A program made the position numbers and the translations under genes. A stretch of DNA of 5,064 nucleotides from Bordetella parapertussis (GTDB lineage Bacteria; Pseudomonadota; Gammaproteobacteria; Burkholderiales; SG8-41): NCBI GenBank assembly GCA_945863085.1, contig CAMBCD010000222.1, forward strand, positions 1 to 5,064, written 5' to 3'. The notes under the pieces are model-generated. The model ran no database searches. It was given only the letters and a program-made list of their open reading frames with translations, and had not been told where the DNA came from. Below are positions 1 to 5,064 of the stretch, in pieces. How positions within the stretch are numbered: position 1 is the stretch's first letter; every line of letters starts with the position of its first letter.

Positions 1-7
1 CTTTCAT
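1..7 (-). CDS. murU: Start of probable N-acetylmuramate-1-phosphate uridylyltransferase MurU (partial, first two codons)
   Basis: Only ATG AAA G is present on the minus strand before the window ends, so the sequence itself shows just Met-Lys and the first base of a third codon (G). That fits the MKA start often seen in MurU-type sugar nucleotidyltransferases, but two codons cannot identify a family. The call rests on context: in Pseudomonas and many Betaproteobacteria the gene directly after amgK is murU, whose product makes UDP-MurNAc from MurNAc-1-phosphate and UTP in the cytoplasm. The ATG lies 10 bp after the amgK stop, implying co-transcription. A GTG directly precedes it in frame (8-10) and could be the real start. 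No strong ribosome binding site is visible. Confidence 0.5.
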
Positions 8-17
8 CACGAGGCGC

Positions 18-1037
18 TCAGAAGGTGTAACCGACCTGCGGCCGGCGCTGCTCGAATTCGTCGAGCAACTGAGCCAGCGGCTTCAGCGCGATATACCGCG
101 CGCACACTGCATGTGCATAAGCGAGAAAACGCGGCGCATCTTCGAGGTAGGCGGGTTTGCCGTCGCGATAACAAATGCGCGCGAAAATCCCCAGCACCTT
201 CAGGTGGCGCTGCAGGCCCATCCATTCCAGCGCGCGGTAAAACTCGCCGAAATCGGCATCGACCGGCAATTGCGCCCGTTTCGCCTGTTCCCAGTAACGC
301 GCGACCCAGTCGATGACACGTTCCTCCGGCCAGCTGATGAAGGCGTCACGAAACAATGATGCGACGTCATAACTGATCGGGCCGTACACCGCGTCCTGAA
401 AATCGAGCACGCCGGGATTCGGCCTGGACACCATCAGGTTGCGCGGCATGTAATCACGGTGCACGTACACCGCGGGCTGCGCCAGCGCGCTGTCGGCCAG
501 CAGCTTGTTGATTCCCGTCAGCGTCGCGCGCTGCGCATCCGACAACGTAAGGCCAAGGTGGCGGCCGACATACCACTCGGGAAACAGATCCATTTCCCGT
601 TGCAGCAAGGCGCGGTCGTACGGCGGCAACACCCCCGGCCGGCTGGCGCGCTGCCAGGCGATCAGCGCGGTAATGGCATCGCCGAACAATGCCGCAGCAT
701 TCTCTTCGTTCAAGGCCTTCAGATAAGTGGTGTCGCCGAGATCCGTCAGCAGCAGGAAACCCTGGGCCAGATCCGCGGCCAGCACTTCCGGCACATGCAG
801 TCCGGCATCATGCATCAGCTGCGCCACCTGAACGAAGGGACGGCAATCCTCGCGCTCTGGCGGCGCATCCATCACGATGCGTGTGCCGCTGTCCAGCGTA
901 ACGCGGAAATAGCGGCGGAAACTCGCGTCGGCGGAGGCCGGTGCGAGTGAAAATGCAGCTCCAGCCAGCGGGCCGGCAAGCCACGCGCGGAGTTGCTCAA
1001 GACGCTCATCGCGTCCGGCCGCAGAGGATGGTTTCAA
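18..1037 (-). CDS. amgK: N-acetylmuramate/N-acetylglucosamine anomeric kinase AmgK (APH-fold phosphotransferase)
   Basis: A 339-residue aminoglycoside-phosphotransferase-fold protein. Family knowledge: AmgK uses ATP to phosphorylate the anomeric hydroxyl of MurNAc (and GlcNAc), giving the 1-phosphate that MurU converts to UDP-MurNAc; this cytoplasmic recycling route bypasses MurA and so lowers fosfomycin sensitivity. Visible motifs are the N-lobe segment SDASFRRYFRV (residues about 35-46), the Brenner-type catalytic loop HRDYMPRN (193-200, with D195 and N200), and the metal-binding segment LDFQDAVYGP (211-220, with D212). No signal peptide or membrane segment is seen. The start is TTG: it is the first usual start codon after an in-frame TAA at 1068-1070, no ATG or GTG lies near the N-terminus, and GAAG sits 6 nt upstream. 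The gene is divergent from lptD and is followed closely by probable murU. A generic APH-family kinase is the alternative, but motifs and neighbours favour AmgK; true aminoglycoside resistance is unlikely. Confidence 0.9.
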   Translation of the reverse strand: MKPSSAAGRDERLEQLRAWLAGPLAGAAFSLAPASADASFRRYFRVTLDSGTRIVMDAPPEREDCRPFVQVAQLMHDAGLHVPEVLAADLAQGFLLLTDLGDTTYLKALNEENAAALFGDAITALIAWQRASRPGVLPPYDRALLQREMDLFPEWYVGRHLGLTLSDAQRATLTGINKLLADSALAQPAVYVHRDYMPRNLMVSRPNPGVLDFQDAVYGPISYDVASLFRDAFISWPEERVIDWVARYWEQAKRAQLPVDADFGEFYRALEWMGLQRHLKVLGIFARICYRDGKPAYLEDAPRFLAYAHAVCARYIALKPLAQLLDEFEQRRPQVGYTF

Positions 1038-1040
1038 GCG

Positions 1041-1069
1041 TTGCTTCGGGCAGTGAATTGTGAGATTTT
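1041..1069 (+). promoter_or_regulatory. Weak candidate sigma-70-type promoter for lptD
   Basis: TTGCTT (1041-1046) and GATTTT (1064-1069) are 17 bp apart, and the second is preceded by TGA, giving an extended -10 layout. Each hexamer matches consensus at only about half its positions, so this is a weak call. Transcription would begin near 1076, about 20 nt before the lptD ATG. The -10 would overlap the amgK -10 candidate on the other strand. No convincing sigma-E-type pair (GGAACTT/TCTGA) was found, although lptD is under sigma-E in E. coli. Confidence 0.25.
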
Positions 1070-1073
1070 AGCA
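1065..1073 (-). promoter_or_regulatory. Candidate extended -10 promoter for amgK
   Basis: On the minus strand these bases read TGCTAAAAT, an extended -10 (TGn followed by TAAAAT, one mismatch to TATAAT). No good -35 is seen at 16-18 bp spacing, which is GC-rich, but extended -10 promoters need it less. Transcription would begin near 1058, giving a leader of about 20 nt before the amgK TTG. This is the most AT-rich spot in the 58-bp divergent gap. Inferred from sequence only. Confidence 0.4.
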
Positions 1074-1095
1074 CTTCGCCTGACACCTCCCCCCG

Positions 1096-3405
1096 ATGCC
1101 CCTCCACCGATTTTCCCGAAAATCCCGGATTGCACTCGCCATTCTGTGTGCGCTGCCATTGCTGGCCGGCGCCGATGAAGGCCTGAAACTCAAACCACAG
1201 CCCGGACTGCTGCTGATTCCCCCTGACAACAGCGATGTCGTCCCGTTGTTCATGGAGGCCGACCGCATCCAGGGCACCCAGGACAGGGAAATCGAAGCCT
1301 TCGGCGACGCACGGCTGCGCAAGCGCGGCCAGGCTTTTCATGCCGACTGGATACGCCACGACACGCCTACGGACGTCCTCACCGCAAAAGGCAAGGTCCG
1401 CATCGAGCAGAACCGCGAAATCCTCGAAGGCGAGGCGCTGCGCTACGAAATGGCCACCGATCGCGGCCACATGGACCGCCCGAGCTACATGCTGATGAGC
1501 ACGCCCGAGACCGGCCCGATCACCAGCGGCAGCACACGCCGGGGGGAGACCGATGGCCGCGGCACAGCTGAGCGGCTGCTGTTCGAGGGCCCGGGCCAGT
1601 ATCGCGTGCAGAGCGCCAGCTACACCACCTGTGAGCCCGGCAACGATGCGTGGTTCCTGCGCGCCAACCAGCTCGACATCGATCGCAACCGTGATGTCGG
1701 CATCGCCCGCGACGCGAGCATCGTGTTTTTCGATGTACCCATTTTTTACTCGCCCTACCTGTCGTTCTCGCTGCACCAGGAGCGCAAATCCGGATTCCTG
1801 ACCCCGAGTTACCGCACCTCCAATACGACTGGCCTCGAGTTCACCGCGCCTTTTTACTGGAACATCGCGCCCGAGATGGACGCCACGCTTTTCCCGCGCT
1901 ACATGACCAAGCGCGGGCTGCAACTGGGCAGCGAGTTCCGCTACCTGAATTCGGGCGGACGCGGTGAGCTGCGGGCGGAAATGCTCGCCAACGACCGGCA
2001 GATTGACCGTGATCGCTGGGGGCTGTTCACCAAACACCAGCAGGCGCTGGGCAACGCCTGGAACAGCACCCTCAACATCAACCGTGTGTCCGACGGCAAG
2101 TATTTCACCGACCTGTCGACACAGGTGGCGGTGACTTCCCAGGCCTTCCTGACCAACGACCTGACGCTGGCGCGCAGCGGTCTCTGGGGTAATGGCGGCA
2201 CCTACAATTTCTCGGCGCTCGAGCAACGCTGGCAGACACTGCAGACTGATCCCCAGGCGCCGCTGACAGCACCCTACAACCGCGAGCCGCAACTCACGCT
2301 GCTGGCCCAGCGCCTGACGCGCTGGGGGGACTTTGACATGCTCAGCAGTTTTACTGCATTCGAGCATCCAACCCTGGTCAACGGCCAGCGTACCATGGTC
2401 TATCCGAATTTTGCACTACCACTGCAGAACGCTTACGCCTATGTCACGCCAAAAATCGGCGCGCACTTTTCTCATTATGTAATCGGCAACAACAATACGA
2501 CCAGGCTGCCGGACGCCACCCGCAGCCTGCCGATATTCAGCGTTGACAGCGGCCTCGTTTTTGAGCGCGAAATGCTGGCTCGCGACCAAAAACTGATACA
2601 GACGCTGGAGCCCAAGGCCTATTACGTCTATATCCCCTACAAGGACCAGAGCCGGCTGCCGAATTTCGAAAGCGGCCTGCAGGACATCAATTTCGCGACC
2701 ATCTTCACTGAAAACCAGTTCAGCGGACAGGATCGCATCAACGACGCCAACCAGCTGACGCTGGGTGCCAGCACCCGGTTCATCGACTCCGACAACGGCA
2801 TTGAACGGCTGCGCGCCGCCGTAGCGCAGCGCTTTTATTTCCAGTCGCAGCAGGTCACCGTGCCGGGTGTGGCCCCGCGCGCCAGCGACAGCAACTCATC
2901 GGATTTGCTGGCGGCCATCAGCGGCAACATCGCGAAGAACTGGACCGGTGACGCCGGCTGGCAATACAACACCGACCAGAAACAAACCCAGAAATTCAAC
3001 ATTGCCGTACGCTACCAGCCGCAGGCCGGCAAAGTGGTGAATCTCGCCTACCGCGAAACCGTCAACACCCTGCAGCAGGTCGATGTATCCACTCAATGGC
3101 CGATCGACGGCCGCTGGACTGCCGTCGCCCGCTGGAATTTTTCGATCAAGGACAACCGCACGCTGGAAGCACTGGCCGGCTTCGAATACAGCGACCGCTG
3201 CTGGGCGCTGCGCATCGCCGGCCACCGTTTTGCCACGACCACCGACGATGCCAGCACCTCGATTTTCATCCAGCTCGAACTCTCCGGCCTGTCGCGCATC
3301 GGCACCAGTCCGCTGGAAGTCCTGCGCCGGAACATCAGCGGGTACAAACAGTTTGATCCCCGCTCCACCACGCCGGTCGAATACAATGTACCGGGATTGT
3401 TCTAG
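1096..3405 (+). CDS. lptD: LPS-assembly outer-membrane protein LptD (Imp/OstA)
   Basis: A 769-residue precursor (E. coli LptD is 784). With the lipoprotein LptE it forms the outer-membrane translocon that takes LPS from the periplasmic Lpt bridge and inserts it in the outer leaflet. Residues 1-26 are a signal peptide (basic start with R5, R8, K9 and R11, hydrophobic core, AGA cleavage motif before D27). Residues about 51-135 form the OstA/LptA-like jellyroll that receives LPS (FMEADRIQG, FGDARLRKRG, TAKGKVRIEQ). From about 215 to the end is the large beta-barrel, with family signatures KSGFLTPSYR (231-240), NIAPEMDATLFPRYM (256-270), TLEPKAYYVYIPYKDQS (503-519) and QLELSGLSRIG (726-736). The mature protein has only two cysteines, C179 and C702, matching E. 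coli C173 and C725. The ATG follows an in-frame TGA at 1081 and is the only start giving the signal peptide; its leader is pyrimidine-rich with no Shine-Dalgarno. surA follows 59 bp downstream. Confidence 0.97.
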   Translation: MPLHRFSRKSRIALAILCALPLLAGADEGLKLKPQPGLLLIPPDNSDVVPLFMEADRIQGTQDREIEAFGDARLRKRGQAFHADWIRHDTPTDVLTAKGKVRIEQNREILEGEALRYEMATDRGHMDRPSYMLMSTPETGPITSGSTRRGETDGRGTAERLLFEGPGQYRVQSASYTTCEPGNDAWFLRANQLDIDRNRDVGIARDASIVFFDVPIFYSPYLSFSLHQERKSGFLTPSYRTSNTTGLEFTAPFYWNIAPEMDATLFPRYMTKRGLQLGSEFRYLNSGGRGELRAEMLANDRQIDRDRWGLFTKHQQALGNAWNSTLNINRVSDGKYFTDLSTQVAVTSQAFLTNDLTLARSGLWGNGGTYNFSALEQRWQTLQTDPQAPLTAPYNREPQLTLLAQRLTRWGDFDMLSSFTAFEHPTLVNGQRTMVYPNFALPLQNAYAYVTPKIGAHFSHYVIGNNNTTRLPDATRSLPIFSVDSGLVFEREMLARDQKLIQTLEPKAYYVYIPYKDQSRLPNFESGLQDINFATIFTENQFSGQDRINDANQLTLGASTRFIDSDNGIERLRAAVAQRFYFQSQQVTVPGVAPRASDSNSSDLLAAISGNIAKNWTGDAGWQYNTDQKQTQKFNIAVRYQPQAGKVVNLAYRETVNTLQQVDVSTQWPIDGRWTAVARWNFSIKDNRTLEALAGFEYSDRCWALRIAGHRFATTTDDASTSIFIQLELSGLSRIGTSPLEVLRRNISGYKQFDPRSTTPVEYNVPGLF

Positions 3406-3421
3406 CCGGCTTGGGGCCGGC
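3405..3421 (+). terminator. Small GC hairpin at the lptD stop codon (weak terminator or attenuator)
   Basis: GCCGGC (3405-3410) and GCCGGC (3416-3421) can pair as a 6-bp all-GC stem with a TTGGG loop; the first arm includes the last base of the lptD TAG. The following bases (CTTCTCCGTTT) are pyrimidine-rich but are not a proper T-run. Because surA follows at once on the same strand, partial attenuation or mRNA end protection is more likely than full termination. The repeated arm is itself a palindrome, so it could also be chance. Confidence 0.25.
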
Positions 3422-3425
3422 CTTC

Positions 3426-3445
3426 TCCGTTTAGGTCCGTTTAAG
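3426..3445 (+). repeat. Tandem direct repeat of a 10-bp unit in the lptD-surA gap
   Basis: TCCGTTTAGG (3426-3435) is followed directly by TCCGTTTAAG (3436-3445), 9 of 10 bases identical. A partial third copy continues as TTTAGGT at 3449-3455. The core TTTARGT therefore occurs three times, starting at 3430, 3440 and 3449, about one helical turn apart. The AGG of the last copy lies 10 nt before the first surA ATG. The repeat is certain as sequence; any role is unknown. Confidence 0.6.
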
Positions 3446-3464
3446 TAATTTAGGTACATCTGAA

Positions 3465-4787
3465 ATGTCTGGATCCTGCATGCCACTCCGAATCCTGCTG
3501 TCCTGCGCCCTGCTGGCAGCCCTGCTGCCCGGCGCCTCCGCCTGGAGCCAGCAAACCGCAAAACCGCGGCAAATCGTCACGCTGGACCGCATTGTCGCGG
3601 TCGTCAACGACGAAGTCATCACCCAGCAGGAACTCAGCGCCCGCGTCGACTTCGCTTTTCGCCAGCTGCGGCGGCAGGGCACCCCGCCGCCGACACGGGA
3701 AGCCATTGAACGCCAGCTGATCGAACGCCTGATCACCGATCGCGTGCAGATGCAGCACGCGCGCAACATCGGCATGCGTGTCGATGATGCCGAACTCGAC
3801 CGTGCACTGGCGCGGATCGCCGATGAAAACAAACTGTCGCCGATGCAAATGCGTGCGGCACTGGATAAAGACGGCATCCCGTATGAAAAATTCCGCGAAG
3901 ACATCCGCAATGAAATCACGCTGTCGCGGCTGCGTGAACGTGAAGTCGCGCAGAAAATCGTCATCACCGAATCCGAAATCGACAATTTCATTCAGGCCCA
4001 GCAGACCCAGGTCCGCAACGATGAGTACAATATTTCCCACATCCTCGTCACCGTGCCGGAAAACGCCACGCCGGAGCAGTTGCAGACCCGCCGCACGCGT
4101 GCCGAACAGGCGCTGGCGCAGTTGAAGAGCGGCGCGGATTTCCGCCAGGTCGCTGCGACATTTTCCGACGCGCCCGAAGCATTGCAGGGCGGACTGATCG
4201 GCTGGCGCGAAAGCAGCCGCATGCCCGGCTTGTTCCTTGAGGCGCTGCGGCCGCTGAAAGCCGGGGAGCTCAGTGAACTGCTGCGCAGCCCGAACGGATT
4301 TCATATCCTTAAACTCAATGAGCGGCGCGGCGGACAGGCGCCGATCATCGTGCAGCAGACCCGTGCGCGCCACATCCTGATCAAGACCAACGAACTGGTG
4401 GCGGAAACCGAGGCGCGCAACCGTCTGCTGGCGCTGAAGGAGCGCCTCGACAACAAGGCCGATTTCGCCGAACTGGCGCGCGCCCGTTCCGAAGACGGCA
4501 GTGCGGCGCGTGGCGGCGACCTGGGCTGGCTGAATCCCGGCGATACCGTGCCGGAATTCGAACAGGCGATGAACGCCTTGAAAATCGGTGAAATCAGCGC
4601 GCCGGTACGCAGTCCCTTCGGCTGGCACCTGATCGAAGTGCAGGAACGCCGCAGCCAGGACATGACGCGCGAAGGCCAGCGTATGAACGCGCGCCAGGCC
4701 TTGCGCGAGCGCAAGACCGACGAGGCTTACCAGGAATGGGTACGTCAGTTGCGCGACCGCGCCTATGTCGAAAAACGCCTGGAATAG
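3465..4787 (+). CDS. surA: Periplasmic chaperone and peptidyl-prolyl cis-trans isomerase SurA
   Basis: A 440-residue precursor (E. coli SurA is 428). SurA binds unfolded outer-membrane proteins, LptD among its best-known clients in E. coli, and escorts them to the Bam complex. Residues 1-26 are a signal peptide with an ASA cleavage site. The SurA N-terminal chaperone domain covers about 38-180 (DRIVAVVNDEVITQQEL at 41-57). Two parvulin domains follow: the first about 188-287 (YNISHILVTVP, QGGLIGWR) and the second about 299-395 (RHILIKTNE, GGDLGWLNPGD, SPFGWHLIEVQ), which carries the better-kept parvulin signature. The C-terminal helix (about 398-440) completes the chaperone module. Two in-frame starts are possible: ATG at 3465 (AGG 10 nt upstream) and ATG at 3480 (GGA 6 nt upstream); the latter gives a more typical 21-residue signal peptide. 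The longer form is given here. The gene lies 59 bp after lptD and 34 bp before pdxA, consistent with one operon. Confidence 0.96.
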   Translation: MSGSCMPLRILLSCALLAALLPGASAWSQQTAKPRQIVTLDRIVAVVNDEVITQQELSARVDFAFRQLRRQGTPPPTREAIERQLIERLITDRVQMQHARNIGMRVDDAELDRALARIADENKLSPMQMRAALDKDGIPYEKFREDIRNEITLSRLREREVAQKIVITESEIDNFIQAQQTQVRNDEYNISHILVTVPENATPEQLQTRRTRAEQALAQLKSGADFRQVAATFSDAPEALQGGLIGWRESSRMPGLFLEALRPLKAGELSELLRSPNGFHILKLNERRGGQAPIIVQQTRARHILIKTNELVAETEARNRLLALKERLDNKADFAELARARSEDGSAARGGDLGWLNPGDTVPEFEQAMNALKIGEISAPVRSPFGWHLIEVQERRSQDMTREGQRMNARQALRERKTDEAYQEWVRQLRDRAYVEKRLE

Positions 4788-4821
4788 GCAATAAAAACAA
4801 TAACTTAACAGGCGATGTCCC

Positions 4822-5064
4822 GTGCCCACCCCCTCCCGACAGCCTCTGGTCGCCGTCACCGCGGGTGAGCCTGCGGGCATTGGTCCCGATCTCTGCGTGA
4901 TGCTGGCGCAGCGCCGACTGCCGGCGCGGGTGGTGGTCATCGCCGACCAGGCATTGCTGCGCGACCGGGCACGCGTACTGGGCCTCAGCGTTGATCTGCC
5001 GCTTTACAGCGATGCAGCCAATGCCGGCGATTTTTCCGTGCTGCATGTACCGCTGGCGCAACCG
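4822..5064 (+). CDS. pdxA: 4-hydroxythreonine-4-phosphate dehydrogenase PdxA (partial, N-terminal 81 residues)
   Basis: The frame is open to the window edge and gives the first 81 of about 330 residues. PdxA oxidises 4-phosphohydroxy-L-threonine with NAD in the cytoplasm; its product is joined with deoxyxylulose phosphate by PdxJ to make pyridoxine phosphate, in the DXP-dependent vitamin B6 route. The identifying feature is [12 protein letters not shown] (residues 13-24), the family's N-terminal [14 protein letters not shown] motif, followed by [19 protein letters not shown], which aligns along its length with E. coli PdxA as I recall it. The usual Pro of TPGEP is Ala here. The start is GTG: an in-frame TAA lies at 4801-4803, no ATG falls between, and AGG (4810-4812) sits 9 nt upstream. 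An ATG at 4815 is in another frame and soon meets a stop. pdxA directly after surA is the usual proteobacterial order; rsmA (ksgA) often comes next, outside this window. Confidence 0.93.
   Translation, partial: MPTPSRQPLVAVTAGEPAGIGPDLCVMLAQRRLPARVVVIADQALLRDRARVLGLSVDLPLYSDAANAGDFSVLHVPLAQP

Noticed and set aside
459..950. A 163-codon plus-strand frame inside amgK.
   Set aside because: It is fully contained in amgK, whose catalytic motifs define the coding strand; no domain or convincing ribosome binding site supports it.
18..1037. amgK as an acquired aminoglycoside-resistance gene.
   Set aside because: The APH fold is shared, but the gene sits in the conserved amgK/lptD neighbourhood, matches its surroundings in composition, and no mobile-element sequence lies nearby.
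1006..2367. A 453-codon open frame antisense to lptD.
   Set aside because: It lies opposite a full-length LptD with many family motifs. The peptide has no recognisable domain, and long antisense frames are common in GC-rich genes through codon bias.
3504..3509. A possible lipobox (LLSC) at SurA C14 suggesting a lipoprotein.
   Set aside because: The cysteine sits in the middle of the hydrophobic core, with more hydrophobic residues and a normal ASA cleavage site after it. SurA is a soluble periplasmic protein.
4788..4821. The AT-rich surA-pdxA gap as a promoter or terminator.
   Set aside because: It is only 34 bp, with no hairpin and no recognisable -35/-10 pair; it looks like a simple intra-operon spacer with the pdxA ribosome binding site.
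3450..4940. A 496-codon open frame antisense to surA and the start of pdxA.
   Set aside because: It crosses two confidently identified genes and has no recognisable fold or motif. It is best explained as a GC-bias shadow.

Overview
This window is a conserved proteobacterial housekeeping locus in GC-rich DNA (roughly 60% by eye). It holds the first two codons of a probable murU, a complete amgK-type sugar kinase on the minus strand, complete lptD and surA on the plus strand, and the 5' end of pdxA. The C-terminal sequences of LptD (a single-Cys YSDRCWALR segment followed by QLELSGLSRIG) and of SurA (ALRERKTDEAYQEWVRQL) look most like Betaproteobacteria as I know these families. The same gene neighbourhood also occurs in Pseudomonas and other Gammaproteobacteria, so the class assignment is inference.

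Layout. Positions 1-1037 (minus) carry the probable peptidoglycan-recycling pair: amgK, then murU starting 10 bp after the amgK stop and leaving the window. A 58-bp gap (1038-1095) separates the divergent amgK and lptD genes and must hold at least one promoter per direction. Positions 1096-4787 (plus) carry lptD and surA with a 59-bp gap containing a small GC hairpin and a short tandem repeat. A 34-bp AT-rich gap then leads to a GTG-started pdxA that runs off the right edge. No gap exceeds 300 bp and almost all the DNA is coding.

How the genes relate. LptD is the outer-membrane pore of the LPS transport machine, and SurA is the periplasmic chaperone/prolyl isomerase that in E. coli helps LptD and other barrel proteins fold. 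AmgK and MurU salvage cell-wall MurNAc to UDP-MurNAc. The locus therefore groups envelope-building functions, with the vitamin B6 gene pdxA as the usual passenger behind surA.

I see no mobile element, CRISPR array, RNA gene, phage gene or novel defence or metabolic system. Points worth a second look are modest: an LptD reduced to two mature cysteines, overlapping divergent promoter candidates, an lptD start lacking a Shine-Dalgarno, a TTG start for amgK with a possible overlapping upstream ORF, ambiguity over the surA start, and a phased repeat before surA.
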